Shown one piece after another: positions 8,663-17,245 of a stretch of 64,000 bases of DNA. Position numbers and translations under genes: made by a program. The first letter of the stretch is position 1, and each line of letters starts with the position of its first letter. Source of the DNA: Candidatus Jettenia sp. (GTDB taxonomy: Bacteria; Planctomycetota; Brocadiia; Brocadiales; Brocadiaceae); contig CP091278.1 in the NCBI GenBank assembly GCA_021650895.1, positions 835,659 to 899,658 of the forward strand, written 5' to 3'. The notes under the pieces were generated by a model, which was given only the letters and a program-made list of their open reading frames with translations, searched no databases and was not told the origin of the DNA.

Positions 8663-10360
8663 ATGAAAATAAAGGCTGTAATCTTTGATTTGGATGATAC
8701 CCTATATGATTGTACAGGTCTGCTTATCGATGCATCAAGGAGACGCGCAGCTAAAGCGATGGTCGAAGCAGGGCTATCATGCACAGAAGAAGAAGTCTAT
8801 CAGTTACAAAAAGAACTTTCCGATAAATACGGCCCCTATCATCTGGTATTCAACGAAATCGTAAACAAATATCGTGCAAATACGAAGTTAATCAATATTG
8901 CCTACAAGGCATACAACAGCAGCGAGGTTTCTGAGATAAAACCATTCCCTGATGTTATTCCTACGCTTAAAGAATTAAAAGACAGAGGTTATTATCTTTT
9001 CCTTTTATCTGTAGGCGTTCACGAACGTCAGGAGAATAAGATAAACATTCTTGGATTAAGACCATATTTTGATGAGATTGTAATTAACGATCAGGAGATT
9101 GGTCCCCTTATGGAAGATTGCATTCGTAACCTTATTGGAAGATATACTATCAGCCCTTGCGAAACGGTTATGGTAGGTGACAAGATACGGGATGAATTGC
9201 GAATTGCAAAATCCTTAGGCATGATCACTATTCAAATGCTACATGGAAGGTATAAGAATGAGCCTTCTATGAATGAATATGATAGACCTCATTATAAAAT
9301 TAAACGCATCTTCCAGGTCCCTACCATCTTACAACTCAACAATGTGGGAAGGACACCCGACAGGCTAAAAATTGTTGCTATTGGAGGAGGTACAGGACTT
9401 CCCATTATGCTGGAAGGTTCAAAAACATACAGTAAACACCTTACCGCTGTCGTAACCGTTACCGATTCAGGCAGAAGTTCCGGTGTTCTGCGGGAGGAAT
9501 TCGGAATACTTCCGCCAGGAGATGCGAGAAATTGTCTTGTGGCGCTCTCTGAAACGGAAGAACAGGAGCGGGAGTTGTATCAACTGTTCCAATACAGGTT
9601 CAACAGAGGATCATTGGAAGGCATGAGTCTTGGAAATCTGCTCATGGCTGCATTGACTGATATTACCGGTAGTTTCGAACAAGCGATTAAAAAAGCAAGT
9701 AAGATATTAAGTATTCGGGGTAAGGTACTTCCTTCAACCCTTACAAACACTCATATTTGTGCAGAATTAGAAGATGGAACCAAGGTAGAGGAAGAATTTA
9801 ATGTACGTGCCCTGGGAAAAGCACCCATTAAAAATGTCTTTTTGAAAACCAAAGATGTGACACCTCTCCCGGAAGCTATAGAAGAAATTCTAAAAGCAGA
9901 TATTATCGTGATAGGACCAGGTAGCCTCTATACAAGCCTTATAACAAATCTCCTGGTCTCAGGCATCAGAAATGCCATCCGAAATAGCAAAGCTACTAAG
10001 ATTTATGTCTGCAATATTGTCACTCAACCTGGACAAACTGATCACTACAAGGTTTCTGATCATATCAATGCTGTTGTAAAATATCTTGGGGATGGTGTGC
10101 TCGATTATGTTATTGTGAATAATAATATCCCCCGTAAAGACATTCTTGATAAATATCAAAAAGAAGGGGCTGAATTAGCTTTAATGGATGAGGGTGTTTA
10201 TAATTTGAATGTGAATATTAAGAAGGCTGATTTGATTGAGGACATTAACCAAAAACGCATTCTTTGGGAAAAACAAGACCTGATACGGCATGATCCTGAC
10301 AAACTTGCTGATTCAATTTGCAGAGTATATGCCAATTTACCATTATTAACAATAAGATAA
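8663..10360 (+). CDS. Fusion of HAD-family hydrolase and YvcK/CofD-like protein
   Basis: Two normally separate proteins in one 565-residue chain. Residues about 1-222 are a HAD phosphatase resembling pyrimidine 5'-nucleotidases: DLDDT at 9-13 with nucleophile Asp9, motif II Ser near 116 (LLSVG), and the Asp of VGDK near 173. Residues about 235-565 are a YvcK-type domain (GGGTG at 241-245, TVTDSGRSSG, LPPGDARNCL, GPGSLYTS), a UDP-sugar-binding regulator of cell-wall precursor supply and central carbon use in Firmicutes. The start has aaggag 9 bases upstream. No stop or restart lies between the domains. Link to the wall genes later in the window is inference. Confidence 0.9.
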   Translation: MKIKAVIFDLDDTLYDCTGLLIDASRRRAAKAMVEAGLSCTEEEVYQLQKELSDKYGPYHLVFNEIVNKYRANTKLINIAYKAYNSSEVSEIKPFPDVIPTLKELKDRGYYLFLLSVGVHERQENKINILGLRPYFDEIVINDQEIGPLMEDCIRNLIGRYTISPCETVMVGDKIRDELRIAKSLGMITIQMLHGRYKNEPSMNEYDRPHYKIKRIFQVPTILQLNNVGRTPDRLKIVAIGGGTGLPIMLEGSKTYSKHLTAVVTVTDSGRSSGVLREEFGILPPGDARNCLVALSETEEQERELYQLFQYRFNRGSLEGMSLGNLLMAALTDITGSFEQAIKKASKILSIRGKVLPSTLTNTHICAELEDGTKVEEEFNVRALGKAPIKNVFLKTKDVTPLPEAIEEILKADIIVIGPGSLYTSLITNLLVSGIRNAIRNSKATKIYVCNIVTQPGQTDHYKVSDHINAVVKYLGDGVLDYVIVNNNIPRKDILDKYQKEGAELALMDEGVYNLNVNIKKADLIEDINQKRILWEKQDLIRHDPDKLADSICRVYANLPLLTIR

Positions 10361-10773
10361 AGCTTTGCAAAGCATCCATTAACAACTACAAGACTTAAAA
10401 CACAACAAATCTGAGTTTTTTGTAAAGAAAAGATTCCTTCTGCATCGTTAGTCTCACATGCTCAAAGCATCCCAAATGTATTTACACCGCATTGAACATT
10501 CGTTTCATATCTTATCTCTTTCTTTCCTAAGAAAAAGTTTTATAGGTCAAATAAAGCAAAGTTGATAGAATAAATAGTAATATCCCCGATAGGTGAAAAG
10601 AAATACTCTGATAGGTAATTGCAACGAAAAAATATCATTGATTTTGATTATAATTATCTGTATACATATATTCATAATTTAGACAAATCATATTTATCCA
10701 AGCATACTTCAATGCCTTTTCAAGCATTTTGAAGTATAAGAATATCTGTTTATAGAGAAAAGAAAAAATAAAT
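10361..10773. other. Gene-free stretch
   Basis: About 410 AT-rich bases without a supported gene. A 12-bp perfect palindrome (gctttgcaaagc) starts just past the stop of the preceding gene. No RNA gene recognised. A long open frame on the minus strand overlapping the next gene has no family features and is a shadow. Confidence 0.5.
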
Positions 10774-11256
10774 ATGAAAAAATCAAATACGAAGCAGATG
10801 TCTAACCCTACAGAAGTCATAGTATCAATAGAAAAAGAACTAAAAAATTTTGATAAACAAATTAAGGTCTTACTAGCAGATTTCTCGTCTTTGGTTAAGA
10901 ATTTTGATACTGTTGTAAAAAAGATTGATACCCTTGAGAAACGAATAGACATCATGGAAAAGACCTCACATTCTTCAATCAAAACCCTTGAGATAAATAA
11001 AAAACAAACAGAGTCTGCGTTAAAAAATTTTCTGGAATTAGAAAAAAAGATAGGGTCCGGGATTAAGGAGCTTATCACCAGGAATAAAGAGATGGAGGAT
11101 GTGGCAAAAAGGTCGAAAATCATGGAAAAGAACATTGAACTGTTAAAATCAAGCCTTGAAATAATAGAAGATGATGTTTGTGAAATCGAAGATATGAATG
11201 AAGAGGTATTAGATATCATGCAACAGATACAGGATTCTTTAGAGGAGAATGATTAG
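10774..11256 (+). CDS. Coiled-coil protein of unknown function
   Basis: A 160-residue acidic/basic protein, almost entirely heptad-patterned (for example VVKKIDTLEKRIDIMEK and LLKSSLEIIEDDV), so predicted to be one long coiled coil. It has no signal peptide or membrane segment. A purine-rich stretch precedes the ATG. It is followed 53 bases later by another small protein with its own ribosome-binding site. Function not recognised; a filament-forming or scaffolding protein is possible. Confidence 0.65.
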   Translation: MKKSNTKQMSNPTEVIVSIEKELKNFDKQIKVLLADFSSLVKNFDTVVKKIDTLEKRIDIMEKTSHSSIKTLEINKKQTESALKNFLELEKKIGSGIKELITRNKEMEDVAKRSKIMEKNIELLKSSLEIIEDDVCEIEDMNEEVLDIMQQIQDSLEEND

Positions 11257-11309
11257 AGGTATTTATTTCGTGTCAAGGCTTACCTTACTACTATTATAGG
11301 AGTGAAAAT

Positions 11310-11606
11310 ATGAGTGAAGAAAAAAATACTGCTCTTGAAGGACAATCTCCAAAGAAATCTGCATCACGCCAAAAACCTCTTGTCAAAAAGCCCAAAAAGG
11401 AACAAACAATACCAGACACTCAGACAAAATCCCTCCCCGATGCAGAATCTGCTGCATCACTGGTAAAAAAGATTCATGAAATTGCTGATAAAATAGAAGA
11501 GAAACCTATAAAATCGTTTGAGAAAAAGGAACAGGCAGAGATCATTAAATCTTACGAGAAATTAATCTGTAAGATGGTGCGAGAAATTAATAATTCCAGA
11601 CGATAG
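11310..11606 (+). CDS. Small lysine-rich hypothetical protein
   Basis: A 98-residue protein with a strongly charged, low-complexity N-terminal half rich in Lys, Pro, Gln and Ser, and a helical C-terminal half (about 50-98). The start has aggagtg upstream at good spacing, supporting a real gene. It is probably cotranscribed with the preceding coiled-coil gene. No family recognised. Confidence 0.6.
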   Translation: MSEEKNTALEGQSPKKSASRQKPLVKKPKKEQTIPDTQTKSLPDAESAASLVKKIHEIADKIEEKPIKSFEKKEQAEIIKSYEKLICKMVREINNSRR

Positions 11607-11633
11607 AAAGAGAAAAGGTAAGATGCTGAAATC

Positions 11634-12182
11634 TCATACATCACTACAATTTTTTAAAGCTACTGTATAATTTTGAGTAAAAGCAATTATTTTATTTACT
11701 GTGTCGTTTATGGGTAGAACGGTTGTATCAAATACAAAATCTGCTGCTTTATCATAAAGTGATCTTCTGTATGCTAAAAGATATTCAATTTCCTGATAGC
11801 CGTTCAAATTCGTAAGGTTCGGTCTTTTCTGTTGTGTCTGAATATTCTCATAAATTCGCTTGTATATAGTATTCACATCAGCTTCCAGGAGGATTACAAT
11901 CCCATTTCTTTTCAGCCTCCTGACATTCTCTTCCCTAAGAATTACACCTCCACCTGTAGCAATAATCGTATCATTTAAACGGCATAACTCTTCAATAATC
12001 CGCACCTCAATATCTCTAAATAGATCTTCTCCGCCCTCAGTAAAGATATTTCGAATTGTCCTCTTCTCACGCTGCTCCAAATACTCATCCGCATCAATAA
12101 ACACCTTGCCAAGCCGCTGAGCAAGTATTCTTCCTATGGTTGTTTTACCAGTACCACGAAATCCAATTAAGATGATATTCAT
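11634..12182 (-). CDS. aroK: Shikimate kinase
   Basis: Phosphorylates shikimate with ATP in the pathway to chorismate. The P-loop GFRGTGKTTIGR (residues 7-18), the shikimate-binding Asp in DADEYLE (about 31-37), the IFTEGGEDLFRDIE segment with its binding Arg, and ATGGGVI (about 76-82) are all canonical. The length of 182 residues is near the family norm. It lies 19 bases downstream of the aroD-aroE fusion on the same strand, forming a shikimate-pathway pair. Confidence 0.94.
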   Translation of the reverse strand: MNIILIGFRGTGKTTIGRILAQRLGKVFIDADEYLEQREKRTIRNIFTEGGEDLFRDIEVRIIEELCRLNDTIIATGGGVILREENVRRLKRNGIVILLEADVNTIYKRIYENIQTQQKRPNLTNLNGYQEIEYLLAYRRSLYDKAADFVFDTTVLPINDTVNKIIAFTQNYTVALKNCSDV

Positions 12183-12201
12183 GTACTAAAAGTGACCTTT
12201 G

Positions 12202-13680
12202 TCACTCCCCATGATATAGTTTTTTATAGGCAATTTTCTCAATTAATTCAAGCGATGGCATCTGCCCTGTCCATAATTTATATTGTGCTGCTGCCTGATG
12301 TACAAACATTGGCAAACCACCTACTGTCCTACAACCCAGACTTTTGGCATCGCGTAATAATCTCGTTTCCAGAGGATTATAAATAGTATCAAAGACAATC
12401 ATGTTGGGCTTTAGATAGTTTTTATCAATTGGAGTCTCATGAACTGAAGGATACATACCCACAGAAGTTGCATTAACTACTATGTCCGCTTCTAGTACCG
12501 AGAGATCACTGAATTTCCTGTAAAAGCAGTCAACTTCACAGGCAAGTGATTGTGCTCGTTCATAATTTCTGTTAAAAATCGTTATCTGTGCCTCACGTTC
12601 CTTTAATCCGAAAGCAATTGCACGGGCTACCCCCCCTGCCCCAACCAACGTAACCTTTTTTCCCTGTAAACTTCCTGCCTTTGCTGCCATTCCGGATACG
12701 TTATTTATACCTTCTAATACTCTGACAGCAGCTTCGCAATCTGTATTAAAACCGATCAGTCGTCCGTCTCTGTTTACAATCGTATTAACCGCTCCAATCT
12801 TCTTTGCTATTTGATCTATTCCATCCAGATGACCCATTACAGATTCTTTATGAGGAATTGTTACACTATAACCCTTTATATCTAACCCTCGAAACTCTCT
12901 TATAAAATTCCCGATAGTATCCACTTTAAAAGGAACATATATATTATGAAAACCCATCTCCTTAAAAAGGGCGTTATGAATAGCGGGACTGATGCTATGA
13001 GAAACCGGATTTCCTATTAATCCATAAATTGATGTATGTTTATCCTGCCTTCTCACGTGATACGTATTAAGAAGTTCGTGAATATCAACCTGTCCGGGAG
13101 CTGATTCCTTTCCTGATTGGAGAGAAGCAAAGGTCAAATAGCTGCCAAATTTCTTATATAATATTCGGCTAATAATGCCATACTCACCCATACAGAACGA
13201 AATTGTCGGTATATCAACCTGCTGAAGCAATTGATATATCTTAATATTATCGGTAATATCGTTTGCATAAGGAACTATTTTTACGATATCAGCGCCACTT
13301 TGCTTAAGTCTTTGAAAAATACCTATAAGATCATCGGGTGTTTTATCAAAGTTATGATAAGATACGATTCGCTTTGTCTTGCCAGTATCGTTTACTTTTT
13401 GAATACTATCATGCTCGACATCTATGTAATCAACTTGTAATTCGACAGCAAGCTTTAGGAGTGAAATCCTATCTTCTTCACTTCCGGTAAATTTACCACC
13501 CTCTCTGACAGGCCTGTTTGTAACAATTATTGGCTTTATACATCCTTTTAACAGCCGTTTTAAATCCAGGTCTTTTATATAATCAATGCGTAATTCAATA
13601 ATATCGGCAATCTTTGACGCCTCTGCAATATCCTTAAGGGCATCTTCAAGATTATCTGCAATAATAGGTACACAAATCAT
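12202..13680 (-). CDS. Bifunctional 3-dehydroquinate dehydratase / shikimate dehydrogenase
   Basis: Catalyses two successive shikimate-pathway steps. Residues 1-about 215 are a type I dehydroquinase (ELRIDYIKD, catalytic His in SYHNFDKTP, Schiff-base Lys in DIVKIVPYAND). Residues about 218-490 are shikimate dehydrogenase (GNPVSHSISPAIHNALF substrate site, GYSVTIPHK with catalytic Lys, GAGGVARAIAFGL NADP-binding loop, GGLPMFVHQAAAQ). The two are joined with only a short linker. Similar AroD-AroE fusions are known in plants and chlamydiae, so this fits the PVC bacterial superphylum. It lies directly upstream of aroK. Confidence 0.94.
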   Translation of the reverse strand: MICVPIIADNLEDALKDIAEASKIADIIELRIDYIKDLDLKRLLKGCIKPIIVTNRPVREGGKFTGSEEDRISLLKLAVELQVDYIDVEHDSIQKVNDTGKTKRIVSYHNFDKTPDDLIGIFQRLKQSGADIVKIVPYANDITDNIKIYQLLQQVDIPTISFCMGEYGIISRILYKKFGSYLTFASLQSGKESAPGQVDIHELLNTYHVRRQDKHTSIYGLIGNPVSHSISPAIHNALFKEMGFHNIYVPFKVDTIGNFIREFRGLDIKGYSVTIPHKESVMGHLDGIDQIAKKIGAVNTIVNRDGRLIGFNTDCEAAVRVLEGINNVSGMAAKAGSLQGKKVTLVGAGGVARAIAFGLKEREAQITIFNRNYERAQSLACEVDCFYRKFSDLSVLEADIVVNATSVGMYPSVHETPIDKNYLKPNMIVFDTIYNPLETRLLRDAKSLGCRTVGGLPMFVHQAAAQYKLWTGQMPSLELIEKIAYKKLYHGE

Positions 13681-13791
13681 AGAGTTATAAGGAAATGTTA
13701 TTTGATATAGGTGTAAGAAATTTATTTCATATGCAGAAGTGTCTCTTCACTTTCCGGTACGTTAAGGAATGCCTTCTCTTTTCCAGTATTT

Positions 13792-15324
13792 CTAAGGACG
13801 AATCGTGTATTTTGGATTATTTGCTGCTGCTTTATTAATCGCATGTAAATAAGCCTTTGCACTAGCTTCAATGATATCGGTACTTACCGCACGTCCTGCT
13901 ACGGATTTACCATTCACATCAATATTTACATAGACCTCACCCATAGCATCTTTTCCGCTGGTAACAGCTTGAATATTATAATCCTGTAATTTACCAGGAA
14001 TTCCTGTCGATAGATCAATAGCCTTGAAAAGTGCATCAATGGGACCATCACCGATTGTAGCATTATCCACGGTACTACCATCTTGCAATTTAAGCCGCAC
14101 CCCTGCAGTTGGCACGGTATTTGGCCCGCAACTGATGCTAAGACCTTCTAATTGGAAAATGGCAGGAACTTCCATTTTTTCGATACCAATAATAGCCTCA
14201 ATATCCTCATCAAATACCTCTTTTTTTTTGTCCGCAATATGTTTGAACTCCTTAAAAGCTCTCTCAAATTCTTCTTCCGACAACTCGTATCCCAATTCTT
14301 TTATTCGCTCTTTAAGGGCATGCCGTCCTGATAGCTTTCCCAGTACAAGCCTGGTTTTCAGATGTCCAACATCTTCCGGTTTTATAATCTCATAAGTCGT
14401 ACGCTCCTTGAGTACTCCATCCTGATGTACTCCCGACTGATGTGCAAACGCATTTTCACCGACAATAGCTTTATTCCTCTGCACTCTCAGCCCTGTCAGA
14501 GTACTTACTAATTTACTGGTAGCAATTAACTCCTTAGTGACAATGCGCGTGGAACAATGGTAAAAGTCTTGCCTCGTCTTAAGGGCCATAACAATCTCTT
14601 CCAGGGCTGCATTCCCTGCCCTTTCACCGATACCGTTGATAGTGCACTCCACTTGTTGTGCACCAGCCTTCACAGCAGCCAGAGAATTAGCCACAGCAAG
14701 TCCAAGATCGTTATGACAGTGTACGCTGATTATTGCCTTATGAATGTTTTTAACATGTTCTTTGAGTCCACGAATAAGAGAGGCATAATGATCTGGCACA
14801 GCATAGCCCACGGTATCAGGAATATTGACTGTTTTTGCGCCAGCATCAATGACTGCCTCTACAACTTGAGTGAGAAAATCCAGTTCCGTCCGCGATGCGT
14901 CTTCAGGTGAAAACTCTATGTCATCCATATACTTTCGGGCATATTTGACCGCCTTAACTGCCAAATGAATAATTTCTTCCTTTGCCTTGAGTAATTTATA
15001 TTTTCTATGTATTTCAGAAGTCGCCAGAAAGATATGGATTCGTGGCTTCTCCGCTTTCTCAAGCGCCCTCGCCGCACTATCAATATCCTTCTCAACTGCA
15101 CGGGCAAGACCTGCTACAGAAACCCCCCGGACCTCCTGGGCAATCCTCTTAACTGATTCAAAATCACCCGGGGACGATACGGGAAACCCTGCCTCAATAA
15201 CATTTACCTGTAACAAAGCCAATTGTCTGGCAATCTGGACCTTTTCATTGATATCTAAACTAGCACCCGGTGACTGTTCTCCATCACGAAGGGTCGTATC
15301 GAAAATAATGATATTATTAGCCAT
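13792..15324 (-). CDS. leuA: 2-isopropylmalate synthase
   Basis: Condenses acetyl-CoA and 2-oxoisovalerate in the first committed step of leucine synthesis. The TIM-barrel domain starts with [16 protein letters not shown] and includes the metal-binding [12 protein letters not shown]. Residues about 280-380 hold the conserved linker ([15 protein letters not shown]). Residues about 390-500 are the regulatory LeuA dimer domain ([35 protein letters not shown]), so leucine feedback inhibition is likely. Its 510 residues match bacterial LeuA rather than homocitrate synthase or citramalate synthase. No leader peptide with leucine codons or T-box is evident upstream. Confidence 0.95.
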   Translation of the reverse strand: MANNIIIFDTTLRDGEQSPGASLDINEKVQIARQLALLQVNVIEAGFPVSSPGDFESVKRIAQEVRGVSVAGLARAVEKDIDSAARALEKAEKPRIHIFLATSEIHRKYKLLKAKEEIIHLAVKAVKYARKYMDDIEFSPEDASRTELDFLTQVVEAVIDAGAKTVNIPDTVGYAVPDHYASLIRGLKEHVKNIHKAIISVHCHNDLGLAVANSLAAVKAGAQQVECTINGIGERAGNAALEEIVMALKTRQDFYHCSTRIVTKELIATSKLVSTLTGLRVQRNKAIVGENAFAHQSGVHQDGVLKERTTYEIIKPEDVGHLKTRLVLGKLSGRHALKERIKELGYELSEEEFERAFKEFKHIADKKKEVFDEDIEAIIGIEKMEVPAIFQLEGLSISCGPNTVPTAGVRLKLQDGSTVDNATIGDGPIDALFKAIDLSTGIPGKLQDYNIQAVTSGKDAMGEVYVNIDVNGKSVAGRAVSTDIIEASAKAYLHAINKAAANNPKYTIRP

Positions 15325-15514
15325 AAGTATTTTTCATATCTAAAAGTTTAGTTCCCGGTACAATTCGATAAATTTTACTACATGCCCTTATTACATTCAA
15401 TAACTATTTATTATTTGCCTGTATTCTCTAAGTCTTTATAGGACAATACTCTATAAAATAAATTTATCATGTCTCATCTGTCTATAACAGTATTGCTGCA
15501 TGTTATGAAAAAAG

Positions 15515-15769
15515 ATGAAACCATACCTATGCAATTTTTGTTATAAGTATATGAGAGGAAATTGGTTGAATCATTCCAATCCTCAAAATACCAAATCCTG
15601 TATAACAATTGGAGGTAAAGTAATTGTGACAATAACAAATAATGATTATCCACAAAATCCAAATTTGGAAGTTAACGCTAGGACTATAGTTCTGAAAACG
15701 CCAAATAGGAAATCTAAGATTGAGATCTACATCAATGAGTTTTATTACAAGAAATACTCAATGGAGTAA
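15515..15769 (+). CDS. Small Cys-rich protein upstream of the annealing protein
   Basis: An 84-residue frame ending 24 bases before the Mgm101-like gene. The N-terminus has C-x2-C, then H and another C (CNFC at 6-9, His about 20, Cys about 29), a spacing that could bind zinc; the rest looks like a small beta domain (VIVTITN, RTIVLKTP, KIEIYI). No strong ribosome-binding site. Likely a gene because of its closeness and composition, but no family is recognised. Confidence 0.5.
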   Translation: MKPYLCNFCYKYMRGNWLNHSNPQNTKSCITIGGKVIVTITNNDYPQNPNLEVNARTIVLKTPNRKSKIEIYINEFYYKKYSME

Positions 15770-15793
15770 AAAATAAGTAAGGAGATACACATC

Positions 15794-16621
15794 ATGACTC
15801 AAAAAATTGAAGAAAATATTTCACCTGAAACAGGTGACACACAATTAATACAACTTAATGATTTTGACAAAGAGATCGAGAAACTCATTCCTACCTGTGG
15901 AACAGTTGAGCTTACGGAACAGCAGAAGCAAGCATTATTCAGACCGGTAAACGAACAAGATATCGAAATTCGCCCCGATGGCCTGATTTATTTGCCATGG
16001 GTCGAATATGTATCAAGGCTCAAAGAAGCTTTCGGCCTTAATTGGGCAATTGTACCTCAGGGAATGCCCAAACATAATGGAGATTATCTTGTGTGGGGCT
16101 TTCATCTTATTATCCAGGGGAAATTGGCCGGATTTGCAATTGGAGAGCAGGAATATAACCCAGATAACGCATATATGAGTTGGAGTGATGCATGTGAAGG
16201 TGCAAAGAGTAACGCCCTGATGAGGTTGTGTAAAGGCATAGGAATAAGCCTGGAGTTATGGAAACCATCATTTGTGAATGCCTGGAAAGAGAAACATGCA
16301 GAATCGTATTGGGATACCGATAAACATGGTAAGAGAAGAAAGTTCTGGAGAAAAAAACCTCTGACTCAATTAGAGGGAAAAAAAGAAGTTACCTCTTACA
16401 AAACGGTAAATTCTACGGGTTATACCAATACAGAGAAGATTAAACCCCTCACGCCATCTGAGCTTGTGAGGAAAATCCAAGGCGCCGAATCACTGCCACA
16501 TTTGAAAAATATCTGGAGTAAGCATCATAAATGTCTGGATACCTATGCGCCCAGAGACAAAGAACTCGTTACGAGAGCCAAAGATGGAAAGAAAAAAGAA
16601 CTGCTGACAACTGTTAAATAA
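15794..16621 (+). CDS. Mgm101/Rad52-like single-strand annealing protein
   Basis: A 275-residue protein whose core (about 55-175) matches the Mgm101 family of the Rad52 superfamily: YLPWVEYVSRLKEAFG, WAIVPQG, YLVWGFHLII and the signature SDACEGAKSNALMRLCKGIGISLELWKP. Such proteins anneal complementary single strands in phage and mitochondrial recombination. The C-terminal region (about 180-275) is basic and ends in a Lys-rich tail. The start follows an excellent ribosome-binding site (aaggagat). No exonuclease, SSB or phage structural gene is adjacent, so this is a lone, possibly domesticated phage gene. Confidence 0.75.
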   Translation: MTQKIEENISPETGDTQLIQLNDFDKEIEKLIPTCGTVELTEQQKQALFRPVNEQDIEIRPDGLIYLPWVEYVSRLKEAFGLNWAIVPQGMPKHNGDYLVWGFHLIIQGKLAGFAIGEQEYNPDNAYMSWSDACEGAKSNALMRLCKGIGISLELWKPSFVNAWKEKHAESYWDTDKHGKRRKFWRKKPLTQLEGKKEVTSYKTVNSTGYTNTEKIKPLTPSELVRKIQGAESLPHLKNIWSKHHKCLDTYAPRDKELVTRAKDGKKKELLTTVK

Positions 16622-17245
16622 GGAACTATTGAATGATGGTTAACAGGAAGGGTTTTAAAGGAACACAGGGAAGAATTATAAAGATTGTTCGGCTTCTCTA
16701 TAACAGAAGACCTGAGTAAACCTTCCACTTATCTGGAACAATTTTTAGTTTTTACTCGCTACATTCTTAACTTCGCATCTATACTCACCTATTACTCCTT
16801 AAAGCAATCTCTTAAAAGTTGGTGTTCACATTGTGATATGTACGAAGTTGGTCTCCATTCTCCGTTTATTTAAAACCCTTTAACCTGTTATTCCAGGAAA
16901 GTGCCGTTCTCTTGATTATGAAATCATAGGTATTATTGGCACTTTATCCTCAACTCATATTTTCCTCTTAATCGTAACGAATCTATACATTCTACTCCTC
17001 TTCCCTGTCACTTTAATTTAATTCCAATCAGTATTCATAATATCTAAACCTCCGCTCCCTATATAATATTTTTTGGAAAATACTAAAATCAATACATTTG
17101 AAAAACGTAAAACACCCTGAAAATTAACTATTTGACATTCAGATACTACTTTGATAGATTCTACTACTTTATAATACTATTTGTCCCGATACATAAGACT
17201 ATAAATCGTTAGTATTCATCTATTATTTTCGTGTAAGGTTTAAAA
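16622..17245. other. Long gene-free stretch
   Basis: About 620 AT-rich bases. Short open frames here have no recognisable features. A loose inverted repeat (aaagtgcc at about 16899 with ggcacttt at about 16939) encloses gattatgaaatcat. It might serve as a terminator for the annealing-protein gene or be incidental. No RNA gene recognised. Confidence 0.4.

Noticed and set aside
10635-11219. Long minus-strand open frame (194 codons) over the coiled-coil gene
   Set aside because: Its composition (Ser/Phe runs) is what the antisense of a Lys/Glu-rich coiled coil gives, and it has no ribosome-binding site; the plus-strand gene is the better reading.
14024-14910. Plus-strand open frames across leuA
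   Set aside because: They are shadows of leuA, whose reading frame has complete family motifs.
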